Shown here: one piece after another, positions 26,701-41,551 of the stretch | Layout of the letters: the number at the start of each line of letters is the position of its first letter | Position numbering within the stretch: position 1 is the stretch's first letter | Assembly: GCA_032622095.1 (NCBI GenBank) | Contig: CP136067.1 | Span: 201,682,181-201,746,180 of the forward strand | Origin: Siphonodentalium dalli | Lineage: Eukaryota; Mollusca; Scaphopoda; Gadilida; Siphonodentaliidae | Reading direction: 5' to 3' | Length of the DNA stretch: 64,000 nt | The notes under the pieces: generated by a model | The model's database searches: none | The model's input: the letters and a program-made list of their open reading frames with translations, nothing else | What the model was told of the DNA's origin: nothing | Program-made: the position numbers and the translations under genes

Positions 26701-28177
26701 GTTGCAAAAGTCATATTTAAGGAACATGTCCATATCTGAGCAAAACTCGCATGCGAATGAATCAACTGTGACACGATCACACCAGTCGGCAGTCGCCACT
26801 TAGATACGCCCTCACTCGAGATTATTTACAGCTCAACACTTTGACTGATTGTTTGAAAATCTAAACCGCGATGAAGTAAAGACGGATTCGTCATCTCAAG
26901 TTTAGCCTCGGTGAAGCTGGTTTAGCTGGATCGCCTAATTAGATGGTTTAGTTGCCGGTTTAAAATATCAAAATTGACAAAAACTTATCCCCACACACTT
27001 TAATGGCGTGAGTGCTTCTCGCTTATAAATTTCCAATCAAAATATGCTCGCTGTCGTAATTATTGATTCTTGCAATCAATAAAATGAGGCGGTCTGCATT
27101 AGAAAAGTACTATTAATTATCTCGACGATACAGAGACATCACTGCTAAACCATTGGTCTGGCTGGACCAGTTTTAAACCAGAGATGACGAATGTGGCACT
27201 TAGACCTGCGGTCTCGGGTTTAAACCACAGATTTTGCTGACTCACAGTGATTTAAACCTAGAGGTTTATGTAGATCAGGTTTAAACCACAGGCACTTTGT
27301 AGAAAACAGTGTTTACATAATATATATATAAAGGTATATTTTCATAATACTTTTGCTACAAGCTCCCCGTGGTTTAAACCTGAGATGATGAATCCATCCC
27401 TTACGGGGTGGATTACAAATGATAAATCATGGTGAAGGGAATCTGCACTATCGCATACTTCAGAAACACAACGAAGTGTTGAAGCGATACTCGCCATTGA
27501 TCGATTGGGCACTTGGAATTATGGTATAATCGATGACCCCGAGAATTTAACGAGATAGTGAATATCGTCAGGACATAGATTGATTCCACAACTGCATTGC
27601 AATGCGAATGATGAAATATCCCTTGGTTAGTGACAAATGAGCGATTTCGATGAATTATTATAGAATGTTACATTATCCATAGGAGGCTGAGACAATGTAC
27701 TCGGTAAATAGGATATCAATTTGAGTGACACTCAGGTCTTCAATATGATCCTAATCCATTGTGGGTTGTGTGTCTACAGTTGCACAAGTTTGCTACAATT
27801 TGGTCCCTTGATATAATTGTGTCGCAAGGGAAAGTCATTTTACAGTCATGGAATATAAGTAGTGGCTCACCTTGTCAATTGTCATTCTGTTTATCACGAT
27901 TAATCCGTTCCACCAATAATGAAGTATTTATTTATTTACAACTGCGTATACATTAGACGTTATAATATGATACATGAACATCATAAACACATTAGTTCGA
28001 TAAAAGATGATAATTGGGTTTTACATATTGAGATGTATCAATCAATCTAGTGGGTTGGACTAAGATCTCGAGGACACCTGGCTATCATATCTCCATGAAG
28101 ATACAGATGTTTCAAAGAAATTTCCAGGTGCTCCTCTGTTCATGGTGCTATATATTGGCTAAATATTCTTAGTTTCT
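23723..28177 (+). repeat. macrosatellite copy 5 (4455 bp)
   Basis: It shares with copy 6 a 9-nt deletion near 25855 (CACGAACTATT instead of CACGAACAATGCGAACTATT) and CATGAAATTAG near 25580. These two copies look like the product of a recent duplication of one unit. Confidence 0.95.
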
Positions 28178-31100
28178 AAAATTCTTACATGAGAAAAAAT
28201 ATTTCTTACATGAGGAAAGATTCTTTCTCATGTGAGAAAAAATTCTTACGATATCTTGCTAATTTGCATATTAAAAACCTCACGTGAGATTCTAACGTGA
28301 GATTCTAACGTGAGAATCTAACGTGAGATTCTCATGAGAATTATGTTAGGACATTTTGGTAAGGGTGCAGTTGAAAAATCCTGCCCACCTTTCCCATTAC
28401 GTAATAATTGTAATTACTTGGGAGGATTGGTGCCAACAGGGGATTATTCGGTTGTTCAAGGGTTTTGGCACTTTTTTCTGCCTGTCAAAGAAGCGCATGC
28501 AAGGTGATGAAATCTGTTCGGACATTAAATGTTGATAAGAGGTCTAGTGTGAAAATGTGCATTCAGTCTGGAAAAGATCGTTAACGAAAATTATTCCATG
28601 TTCTTTCCATGTCCGTAGATTCAGTGTTGAACCTTTTATTTTAAAATGTTCATTATTCCATAAAATTGAAGACAGTAAGTGTAGGGTCTCTTTTTCTGAT
28701 ATCAATAGCTCAGACCAGGTAATAAGGACATCTCTCCAGAAAGATTCTGGATACGGGCAGAATATTGTTTTAAGTATTGGCCTCCATATGTGAGAAAGAG
28801 GGGATCTTCGTCTATTGGTAAATCTACAAGGGGTACCATTTCGGTAAAATTTGGCAAATCCACGTTATTTTCATAGATGAGTTGAAAGCTTCAACATCAA
28901 CCATTTTCAGGCCCCCTGCAAATAAAATAAAATAGTCCCCTTTTAAGTCATCTGAGGTCAAAGGCATTATCAAGATATTCCCCTGGTCAGGTGACCCATG
29001 TATACCAATTTTCCTACATATCTTCTACGCTGATAAGGAAAACTCTTTATTGCCCATATCTGTTATTTGTGCCCCTTCAATTCATCTGAGGTCAACTGTA
29101 CCTATCCCATGACACCGCTTGGGCCAATATACACATGTGAACCAATTTTCAATGACCAGATTTTAACCATATTGGGTATATAATTAATTATTCAGTGAAA
29201 TTAATAGATAGCTCCTGTTAAGACATCTATCCCAAGGCACTCCCTGTGTCAACTGACCCATGTATACAAATATTCAACAAATATCCACCAGTTTTGTCCA
29301 GACAGATAACAAACAAATAAAAATTGAGCTTTATTAGTATAGATGGAAGGATATTAAATCATTTCAAGATACCTGAAACTCCAGTGGATAACTGCAGAGA
29401 AATTTAGAAAGTGGTGAAGAAATAGTATGAATCACAGTTTGACATAATTAACATATAGTACCAAACATTATACATAATTATGCTCTTACAGGTTAAATGA
29501 CAGGTTAATTGATAATACTTTTATTGTGTATAATATAAGACCATATTAACAATACAAAATGCGTATTTTCAAAACAAAAACAATACAAATAGCACTATTA
29601 CATGATTGTATATAAATCACTCAAAACATTTTAAAACTTAATCTAAGAGTTGCCATCACTGAAATATCTGTATACACCCATCAGTAAGCCTGTCCCTGAG
29701 AATAAGCCCGGGCTATGTTTTTCGCTCTGAAAAACATCACGGGTTCACGGGTGGTTCTCGTAGATAAGCCCACCCCAATTTTTAGAATGAAGAGGGCGAG
29801 TATACATTAATGTCAGGTTAACTCTGAAAGATGATAACAATTCATGCACAAAAATAGCCTTAATACATCTAATTGCCATTGCCAACTCATTAATACAACC
29901 TGCCCTTTTGAATTTCAGAAAATGCTGTATTACAATATATAAGATATTTATGTCTTATTTTAAATATTTAATCTAACATAATAATACACAAAATAACTTA
30001 TTCTAACTAAATAAAATATTATGATTCATATAAAACATGAAATTAGATTAGGACTATGTGGGGGTTCTCAAAGGTAAGCCCAGTCCAGAGTTTTTGTGTA
30101 AAAAAAACAAATTATAGCCCTCCCCCGGGCTTACTGATGGGTGTAATATCAGAGATGTCATTAAAACTTATTAATTGATTAGGTGATGCATCATAATGGG
30201 TATGGGTATCAAAAGGCACTAATGGCAGTGCACTATCAAAAATCACTATCAAATATTATAAAAGAGAAATGAGCATTGACACTAAAGGCACTTACAGACA
30301 GCGACACGAACTATTAGCACAAATAATTCTCGTGGAAATTCGTCATCATACATTGTGGGTTATTCTTGTTTGTTTTGCGTTTTCAAATGGCAACTTTGCA
30401 GTCATCGCAGATGGTATATATCTTTTTTATTTCCCAAGGGGCTGTGGGCTCATTGGTCCAAATGCATATACGTTCATAACACTGAAATAGTCTTTTTAAT
30501 GCCTTCTAATAAAAAAAAAAAAATGCAAATTAAACAAGAGGTGTGCACTCGCGTGCTAGCATACCCCCACTGTGGCAATATTCAACCCGCATTATCCATA
30601 AACCCAACAAAAAAGATTTTTAACTTTAAAGAAAAATTTGGATTAATAATATCGATATGGTGTCGCAAGAAGCTTGTACAGAAAAAAATATTCAAATTGG
30701 TTATATTTGTTCGAATGATTGCAGAAACCCAAAAAATGGTAGAAAATGAGGCGTAACTTAAAAACAAAAGTCGGACCGAAACGCAATTAGCATCATGCGG
30801 AGAGGCAGTCCTAAGGAGATTGCATACAAAAAATTATTGAAATCGGTTCAAAGTTGTTCGAGTTATGAGGTCGGACGGACGGACACACGGAGGGAGAAAG
30901 CATGACGGACACACGCAGTCAATCCAGTATACCCCCCATTTTCTTCGAAAGTTGGGGTATAATAAGTTACCAAATTTGACTCATATATCAATATAAGTTT
31001 AGAGGATTGCAAGCTATGTGTATAGCATATCTGGTCATGAAGTAGCATCGTTTTGATGTCAAAATTTAAACGTTGAACCATTCAAATGAATTCGTACAAA

Positions 31101-32632
31101 ACACCAGTATTTGAGATCGCCACAAGCCAAGAAAAAAACCCGCAAGATACATGTAGTTGCAAAAGTCATATTTAAGGAACATGTCCATATCTGAGCAAAA
31201 CTCGCATGCGAATGAATCAACTGTGACACGATCACACCAGTCGGCAGTCGCCACTTAGATACGCCCTCACTCGAGATTATTTACAGCTCAACACTTTGAC
31301 TGATTGTTTGAAAATCTAAACCGCGATGAAGTAAAGACGGATTCGTCATCTCAAGTTTAGCCTCGGTGAAGCTGGTTTAGCTGGATCGCCTAATTAGATG
31401 GTTTAGTTGCCGGTTTAAAATATCAAAATTGACAAAAACTTATCCCCACACACTTTAATGGCGTGAGTGCTTCTCGCTTATAAATTTCCAATCAAAATAT
31501 GCTCGCTGTCGTAATTATTGATTCTTGCAATCAATAAAATGAGGCGGTCTGCATTAGAAAAGTACTATTAATTATCTCGACGATACAGAGACATCACTGC
31601 TAAACCATTGGTCTGGCTGGACCAGTTTTAAACCAGAGATGACGAATGTGGCACTTAGACCTGCGGTCTCGGGTTTAAACCACAGATTTTGCTGACTCAC
31701 AGTGATTTAAACCTAGAGGTTTATGTAGATCAGGTTTAAACCACAGGCACTTTGTAGAAAACAGTGTTTACATAATATATATATAAAGGTATATTTTCAT
31801 AATACTTTTGCTACAAGCTCCCCGTGGTTTAAACCTGAGATGATGAATCCATCCCTTACGGGGTGGATTACAAATGATAAATCATGGTGAAGGGAATCTG
31901 CACTATCGCATACTTCAGAAACACAACGAAGTGTTGAAGCGATACTCGCCATTGATCGATTGGGCACTTGGAATTATGGTATAATCGATGACCCCGAGAA
32001 TTTAACGAGATAGTGAATATCGTCAGGACATAGATTGATTCCACAACTGCATTGCAATGCGAATGATGAAATATCCCTTGGTTAGTGACAAATGAGCGAT
32101 TTCGATGAATTATTATAGAATGTTACATTATCCATAGGAGGCTGAGACAATGTACTCGGTAAATAGGATATCAATTTGAGTGACACTCAGGTCTTCAATA
32201 TGATCCTAATCCATTGTGGGTTGTGTGTCTACAGTTGCACAAGTTTGCTACAATTTGGTCCCTTGATATAATTGTGTCGCAAGGGAAAGTCATTTTACAG
32301 TCATGGAATATAAGTAGTGGCTCACCTTGTCAATTGTCATTCTGTTTATCACGATTAATCCGTTCCACCAATAATGAAGTATTTATTTATTTACAACTGC
32401 GTATACATTAGACGTTATAATATGATACATGAACATCATAAACACATTAGTTCGATAAAAGATGATAATTGGGTTTTACATATTGAGATGTATCAATCAA
32501 TCTAGTGGGTTGGACTAAGATCTCGAGGACACCTGGCTATCATATCTCCATGAAGATACAGATGTTTCAAAGAAATTTCCAGGTGCTCCTCTGTTCATGG
32601 TGCTATATATTGGCTAAATATTCTTAGTTTCT
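28178..32632 (+). repeat. macrosatellite copy 6 (4455 bp)
   Basis: It carries the same 9-nt deletion (near 30309) and CATGAAATTAG variant (near 30036) as copy 5, and I noticed no private difference from it. Confidence 0.95.
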
Positions 32633-35600
32633 AAAATTCTTACATGAGAAAAAATATTTCTTACATGAGGAAAGATTCTTTCTCATGTGAGAAAAAATTC
32701 TTACGATATCTTGCTAATTTGCATATTAAAAACCTCACGTGAGATTCTAACGTGAGATTCTAACGTGAGAATCTAACGTGAGATTCTCATGAGAATTATG
32801 TTAGGACATTTTGGTAAGGGTGCAGTTGAAAAATCCTGCCCACCTTTCCCATTACGTAATAATTGTAATTACTTGGGAGGATTGGTGCCAACAGGGGATT
32901 ATTCGGTTGTTCAAGGGTTTTGGCACTTTTTTCTGCCTGTCAAAGAAGCGCATGCAAGGTGATGAAATCTGTTCGGACATTAAATGTTGATAAGAGGTCT
33001 AGTGTGAAAATGTGCATTCAGTCTGGAAAAGATCGTTAACGAAAATTATTCCATGTTCTTTCCATGTCCGTAGATTCAGTGTTGAACCTTTTATTTTAAA
33101 ATGTTCATTATTCCATAAAATTGAAGACAGTAAGTGTAGGGTCTCTTTTTCTGATATCAATAGCTCAGACCAGGTAATAAGGACATCTCTCCAGAAAGAT
33201 TCTGGATACGGGCAGAATATTGTTTTAAGTATTGGCCTCCATATGTGAGAAAGAGGGGATCTTCGTCTATTGGTAAATCTACAAGGGGTACCATTTCGGT
33301 AAAATTTGGCAAATCCACGTTATTTTCATAGATGAGTTGAAAGCTTCAACATCAACCATTTTCAGGCCCCCTGCAAATAAAATAAAATAGTCCCCTTTTA
33401 AGTCATCTGAGGTCAAAGGCATTATCAAGATATTCCCCTGGTCAGGTGACCCATGTATACCAATTTTCCTACATATCTTCTACGCTGATAAGGAAAACTC
33501 TTTATTGCCCATATCTGTTATTTGTGCCCCTTCAATTCATCTGAGGTCAACTGTACCTATCCCATGACACCGCTTGGGCCAATATACACATGTGAACCAA
33601 TTTTCAATGACCAGATTTTAACCATATTGGGTATATAATTAATTATTCAGTGAAATTAATAGATAGCTCCTGTTAAGACATCTATCCCAAGGCACTCCCT
33701 GTGTCAACTGACCCATGTATACAAATATTCAACAAATATCCACCAGTTTTGTCCAGACAGATAACAAACAAATAAAAATTGAGCTTTATTAGTATAGATG
33801 GAAGGATATTAAATCATTTCAAGATACCTGAAACTCCAGTGGATAACTGCAGAGAAATTTAGAAAGTGGTGAAGAAATAGTATGAATCACAGTTTGACAT
33901 AATTAACATATAGTACCAAACATTATACATAATTATGCTCTTACAGGTTAAATGACAGGTTAATTGATAATACTTTTATTGTGTATAATATAAGACCATA
34001 TTAACAATACAAAATGCGTATTTTCAAAACAAAAACAATACAAATAGCACTATTACATGATTGTATATAAATCACTCAAAACATTTTAAAACTTAATCTA
34101 AGAGTTGCCATCACTGAAATATCTGTATACACCCATCAGTAAGCCTGTCCCTGAGAATAAGCCCGGGCTATGTTTTTCGCTCTGAAAAACATCACGGGTT
34201 CACGGGTGGTTCTCGTAGATAAGCCCACCCCAATTTTTAGAATGAAGAGGGCGAGTATACATTAATGTCAGGTTAACTCTGAAAGATGATAACAATTCAT
34301 GCACAAAAATAGCCTTAATACATCTAATTGCCATTGCCAACTCATTAATACAACCTGCCCTTTTGAATTTCAGAAAATGCTGTATTACAATATATAAGAT
34401 ATTTATGTCTTATTTTAAATATTTAATCTAACATAATAATACACAAAATAACTTATTCTAACTAAATAAAATATTATGATTCATATAAAACATGACATTA
34501 GATTAGGACTATGTGGGGGTTCTCAAAGGTAAGCCCAGTCCAGAGTTTTTGTGTAAAAAAAACAAATTATAGCCCTCCCCCGGGCTTACTGATGGGTGTA
34601 ATATCAGAGATGTCATTAAAACTTATTAATTGATTAGGTGATGCATCATAATGGGTATGGGTATCAAAAGGCTCTAATGGCAGTGCACTATCAAAAATCA
34701 CTATCAAATATTATAAAAGAGAAATGAGCATTGACACTAAAGGCACTTACAGACAGCGACACGAACAATGCGAACTATTAGCACAAAATATTCTCGTGGA
34801 AATTCGTCATCATACATTGTGGGTTATTCTTGATTGTTTTGCGTTTTCAAATGGCAACTTTGCAGTCATCGCAGATGGTATATATCTTTTTTATTTCCCA
34901 AGGGGCTGTGGGCTCATTGGTCCAAATGCATATACGTTCATAACACTGAAATAGTCTTTTTAATGCCTTCTAATAAAAAAAAAAAAATGCAAATTAAACA
35001 AGAGGTGTGCACTCGCGTGCTAGCATACCCCCACTGTGGCAATATTCAACCCGCATTATCCGTAAACCCAACAAAAAAGATTTTTAACTTTAAAGAAAAA
35101 TTTGGATTAATAATATCGATATGGTGTCGCAAGAAGCTTGTACAGAAAAAAATATTCAAATTGGTTATATTTGTTCGAATGATTGCAGAAACCCAAAAAA
35201 TGGTAGAAAATGAGGCGTAACTTAAAAACAAAAGTCGGACCGAAACGCAATTAGCATCATGCGGAGAGGCAGTCCTAAGGAGATTGCATACAAAAAATTA
35301 TTGAAATCGGTTCAAAGTTGTTCGAGTTATGAGGTCGGACGGACGGACACACGGAGGGAGAAAGCATGACGGACACACGCAGTCAATCCAGTATACCCCC
35401 CATTTTCTTCGAAAGTTGGGGTATAATAAGTTACCAAATTTGACTCATATATCAATATAAGTTTAGAGGATTGCAAGCTATGTGTATAGCATATCTGGTC
35501 ATGAAGTAGCATCGTTTTGATGTCAAAATTTAAACGTTGAACCATTCAAATGAATTCGTACAAAACACCAGTATTTGAGATCGCCACAAGCCAAGAAAAA

Positions 35601-37096
35601 AACCCGCAAGATACATGTAGTTGCAAAAGTCATATTTAAGGAACATGTCCATATCTGAGCAAAACTCGCATGCGAATGAATCAACTGTGACACGATCACA
35701 CCAGTCGGCAGTCGCCACTTAGATACGCCCTCACTCGAGATTATTTACAGCTCAACACTTTGACTGATTGTTTGAAAATCTAAACCGCGATGAAGAAAAG
35801 ACGGATTCGTCATCTCAAGTTTAGCCTCGGTGAAGCTGGTTTAGCTGGATCGCCTAATTAGATGGTTTAGTTGCCGGTTTAAAATATCAAAATTGACAAA
35901 AACTTATCCCCACACACTTTAATGGCGTGAGTGCTTCTCGCTTATAAATTTCCAATCAAAATATGCTCGCTGTCGTAATTATTGATTCTTGCAATCAATA
36001 AAATGAGGCGGTCTGCATTAGAAAAGTACTATTAATTATCTCGACGATACAGAGACATCACTGCTAAACCATTGGTCTGGCTGGACCAGTTTTAAACCAG
36101 AGATGACGAATGTGGCACTTAGACCTGCGGTCTCGGGTTTAAACCACAGATTTTGCTGACTCACAGTGATTTAAACCTAGAGGTTTATGTAGATCAGGTT
36201 TAAACCACAGGCACTTTGTAGAAAACAGTGTTTACATAATATATATATAAAGGTATATTTTCATAATACTTTTGCTACAAGCTCCCCGTGGTTTAAACCT
36301 GAGATGATGAATCCATCCCTTACGGGGTGGATTACAAATGATAAATCATGGTGAAGGGAATCTGCACTATCGCATACTTCAGAAACACAACGAAGTGTTG
36401 AAGCGATACTCGCCATTGATCGATTGGGCACTTGGAATTATGGTATAATCGATGACCCCGAGAATTTAACGAGATAGTGAATATCGTCAGGACATAGATT
36501 GATTCCACAACTGCATTGCAATGCGAATGATGAAATATCCCTTGGTTAGTGACAAATGAGCGATTTCGATGAATTATTATAGAATGTTACATTATCCATA
36601 GGAGGCTGAGACAATGTACTCGGTAAATAGGATATCAATTTGAGTGACACTCAGGTCTTCAATATGATCCTAATCCATTGTGGGTTGTGTGTCTACAGTT
36701 GCACAAGTTTGCTACAATTTGGTCCCTTGATATAATTGTGTCGCAAGGGAAAGTCATTTTACAGTCATGGAATATAAGTAGTGGCTCACCTTGTCAATTG
36801 TCATTCTGTTTATCACGATTAATCCGTTCCACCAATAATGAAGTATTTATTTATTTACAACTGCGTATACATTAGACGTTATAATATGATACATGAACAT
36901 CATAAACACATTAGTTCGATAAAAGATGATAATTGGGTTTTACATATTGAGATGTATCAATCAATCTAGTGGGTTGGACTAAGATCTCGAGGACACCTGG
37001 CTATCATATCTCCATGAAGATACAGATGTTTCAAAGAAATTTCCAGGTGCTCCTCTGTTCATGGTGCTATATATTGGCTAAATATTCTTAGTTTCT
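32633..37096 (+). repeat. macrosatellite copy 7 (4464 bp)
   Basis: It is the first copy of a second group (7-9) defined by GGCTCTAATGG near 34672, TTCTTGATTGTT near 34828 and ATCCGTAAACCC near 35059. It returns to CAAAATATTCTCG and GAAGAAAAGACGG as in copy 1. Confidence 0.95.
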
Positions 37097-40000
37097 AAAA
37101 TTCTTACATGAGAAAAAATATTTCTTACATGAGGAAAGATTCTTTCTCATGTGAGAAAAAATTCTTACGATATCTTGCTAATTTGCATATTAAAAACCTC
37201 ACGTGAGATTCTAACGTGAGATTCTAACGTGAGCATCTAACGTGAGATTCTCATGAGAATTATGTTAGGACATTTTGGTAAGGGTGCAGTTGAAAAATCC
37301 TGCCCACCTTTCCCATTACGTAATAATTGTAATTACTTGGGAGGATTGGTGCCAACAGGGGATTATTCGGTTGTTCAAGGGTTTTGGCACTTTTTTCTGC
37401 CTGTCAAAGAAGCGCATGCAAGGTGATGAAATCTGTTCGGACATTAAATGTTGATAAGAGGTCTAGTGTGAAAATGTGCATTCAGTCTGGAAAAGATCGT
37501 TAACGAAAATTATTCCATGTTCTTTCCATGTCCGTAGATTTAGTGTTGAACCTTTTATTTTAAAATGTTCATTATTCCATAAAATTGAAGACAGTAAGTG
37601 TAGGGTCTCTTTTTCTGATATCAATAGCTCAGACCAGGTAATAAGGACATCTCTCCAGAAAGATTCTGGATACGGGCAGAATATTGTTTTAAGTATTGGC
37701 CTCCATATGTGAGAAAGAGGGGATCTTCGTCTATTGGTAAATCTACAAGGGGTACCATTTCGGTAAAATTTGGCAAATCCACGTTATTTTCATAGATGAG
37801 TTGAAAGCTTCAACATCAACCATTTTCAGGCCCCCTGCAAATAAAATAAAATAGTCCCCTTTTAAGTCATCTGAGGTCAAAGGCATTATCAAGATATTCC
37901 CCTGGTCAGGTGACCCATGTATACCAATTTTCCTACATATCTTCTACGCTGATAAGGAAAACTCTTTATTGCCCATATCTGTTATTTGTGCCCCTTCAAT
38001 TCATCTGAGGTCAACTGTACCTATCCCATGACACCGCTTGGGCCAATATACACATGTGAACCAATTTTCAATGACCAGATTTTAACCATATTGGGTATAT
38101 AATTAATTATTCAGTGAAATTAATAGATAGCTCCTGTTAAGACATCTATCCCAAGGCACTCCCTGTGTCAACTGACCCATGTATACAAATATTCAACAAA
38201 TATCCACCAGTTTTGTCCAGACAGATAACAAACAAATAAAAATTGAGCTTTATTAGTATAGATGGAAGGATATTAAATCATTTCAAGATACCTGAAACTC
38301 CAGTGGATAACTGCAGAGAAATTTAGAAAGTGGTGAAGAAATAGTATGAATCACAGTTTGACATAATTAACATATAGTACCAAACATTATACATAATTAT
38401 GCTCTTACAGGTTAAATGACAGGTTAATTGATAATACTTTTATTGTGTATAATATAAGACCATATTAACAATACAAAATGCGTATTTTCAAAACAAAAAC
38501 AATACAAATAGCACTATTACATGATTGTATATAAATCACTCAAAACATTTTAAAACTTAATCTAAGAGTTGCCATCACTGAAATATCTGTATACACCCAT
38601 CAGTAAGCCTGTCCCTGAGAATAAGCCCGGGCTATGTTTTTCGCTCTGAAAAACATCACGGGTTCACGGGTGGTTCTCGTAGATAAGCCCACCCCAATTT
38701 TTAGAATGAAGAGGGCGAGTATACATTAATGTCAGGTTAACTCTGAAAGATGATAACAATTCATGCACAAAAATACATCTAATTGCCATTGCCAACTCAT
38801 TAATACAACCTGCCCTTTTGAATTTCAGAAAATGCTGTATTACAATATATAAGATATTTATGTCTTATTTTAAATATTTACTCTGACATAATAATACACA
38901 AAATAACTTATTCTAACTAAATAAAATATTATGATTCATATAAAACATGACATTAGATTAGGACTATGTGGGGGTTCTCAAAGGTAAGCCCAGTCCAGAG
39001 TTTTTGTGTAAAAAAAACAAATTATAGCCCTCCCCCGGGCTTACTGATGGGTGTAATATCAGAGATGTCATTAAAACTTATTAATTGATTAGGTGATGCA
39101 TCATAATGGGTATGGGTATCAAAAGGCTCTAATGGCAGTGCACTATCAAATATCACTATCAAATATTATAAAAGAGAAATGAGCATTGACACTAAAGGCA
39201 CTTACAGACAGCGACACGAACAATGCGAACTATTAGCACAAAATATTCTCGTGGAAATTCGTCATCATACATTGTGGGTTATTCTTGATTGTTTTGCGTT
39301 TTCAAATGGCAACTTTGCAGTCATCGCAGATGGTATATATCTTTTTTATTTCCCAAGGGGCTGTGGGCTCATTGGTCCAAATGCATATACGTTCATAACA
39401 CTGAAATAGTCTTTTTAATGCCTTCTAATAAAAAAAAAAAAATGCAAATTAAACAAGAGGTGTGCACTCGCGTGCTAGCATACCCCCACTGTGGCAATAT
39501 TCAACCCGCATTATCCGTAAACCCAACAAAAAAGATTTTTAACTTTAAAGAAAAATTTGGATTAATAATATCGATATGGTGTCGCAAGAAGCTTGTACAG
39601 AAAAAAATATTCAAATTGGTTATATTTGTTCGAATGATTGCAGAAACCCAAAAAATGGTAGAAAATGAGGCGTAACTTAAAAACAAAAGTCGGACCGAAA
39701 CGCAATTAGCATCATGCGGAGAGGCAGTCCTAAGGAGATTGCATACAAAAAATTATTGAAATCGGTTCAAAGTTGTTCGAGTTATGAGGTCGGACGGACG
39801 GACACACGGAGGGAGAAAGCATGACGGACACACGCAGTCAATCCAGTATACCCCCCATTTTCTTCGAAAGTTGGGGTATAATAAGTTACCAAATTTGACT
39901 CATATATCAATATAAGTTTAGAGGATTGCAAGCTATGTGTATAGCATATCTGGTCATGAAGTAGCATCGTTTTGATGTCAAAATTTAAACGTTGAACCAT

Positions 40001-41551
40001 TCAAATGAATTCGTACAAAACACCAGTATTTGAGATCGCCACAAGCCAAGAAAAAAACCCGCAAGATACATGTAGTTGCAAAAGTCATATTTAAGGAACA
40101 TGTCCATATCTGAGCAAAACTCGCATGCGAATGAATCAACTGTGACACGATCACACCAGTCGGCAGTCGCCACTTAGATACGCCCTCACTCGAGATTATT
40201 TACAGCTCAACACTTTGACTGATTGTTTGAAAATCTAAACCGCGATGAAGAAAAGACGGATTCGTCATCTCAAGTTTAGCCTCGGTGAAGCTGGTTTAGC
40301 TGGATCGCCTAATTAGATGGTTTAGTTGCCGGTTTAAAATATCAAAATTGACAAAAACTTATCCCCACACACTTTAATGGCGTGAGTGCTTCTCGCTTAT
40401 AAATTTCCAATCAAAATATGCTCGCTGTCGTAATTATTGATTCTTGCAATCAATAAAATGAGGCGGTCTGCATTAGAAAAGTACTATTAATTATCTCGAC
40501 GATACAGAGACATCACTGCTAAACCATTGGTCTGGCTGGACCAGTTTTAAACCAGAGATGACGAATGTGGCACTTAGACCTGCGGTCTCGGGTTTAAACC
40601 ACAGATTTTGCTGACTCACAGTGATTTAAACCTAGAGGTTTATGTAGATCAGGTTTAAACCACAGGCACTTTGTAGAAAACAGTGTTTACATAATATATA
40701 TATAAAGGTATATTTTCATAATACTTTTGCTACAAGCTCCCCGTGGTTTAAACCTGAGATGATGAATCCATCCCTTACGGGGTGGATTACAAATGATAAA
40801 TCATGGTGAAGGGAATCTGCACTATCGCATACTTCAGAAACACAACGAAGTGTTGAAGCGATACTCGCCATTGATCGATTGGGCACTTGGAATTATGGTA
40901 TAATCGATGACCCCGAGAATTTAACGAGATAGTGAATATCGTCAGGACATAGATTGATTCCACAACTGCATTGCAATGCGAATGATGAAATATCCCTTGG
41001 TTAGTGACAAATGAGCGATTTCGATGAATTATTATAGAATGTTACATTATCCATAGGAGGCTGAGACAATGTACTCGGTAAATAGGATATCAATTTGAGT
41101 GACACTCAGGTCTTCAATATGATCCTAATCCATTGTGGGTTGTGTGTCTACAGTTGCACAAGTTTGCTACAATTTGGTCCCTTGATATAATTGTGTCGCA
41201 AGGGAAAGTCATTTTACAGTCATGGAATATAAGTAGTGGCTCACCTTGTCAATTGTCATTCTGTTTATCACGATTAATCCGTTCCACCAATAATGAAGTA
41301 TTTATTTATTTACAACTGCGTATACATTAGACGTTATAATATGATACATGAACATCATAAACACATTAGTTCGATAAAAGATGATAATTGGGTTTTACAT
41401 ATTGAGATGTATCAATCAATCTAGTGGGTTGGACTAAGATCTCGAGGACACCTGGCTATCATATCTCCATGAAGATACAGATGTTTCAAAGAAATTTCCA
41501 GGTGCTCCTCTGTTCATGGTGCTATATATTGGCTAAATATTCTTAGTTTCT
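37097..41551 (+). repeat. macrosatellite copy 8 (4455 bp)
   Basis: Group 7-9 variants are present. Private changes are GAGCATCTAACG near 37232, TAGATTTAGTG near 37541, loss of nine bases (AGCCTTAAT) near 38775, TTACTCTGACATA near 38880, and AAATATCAC near 39149. Confidence 0.95.
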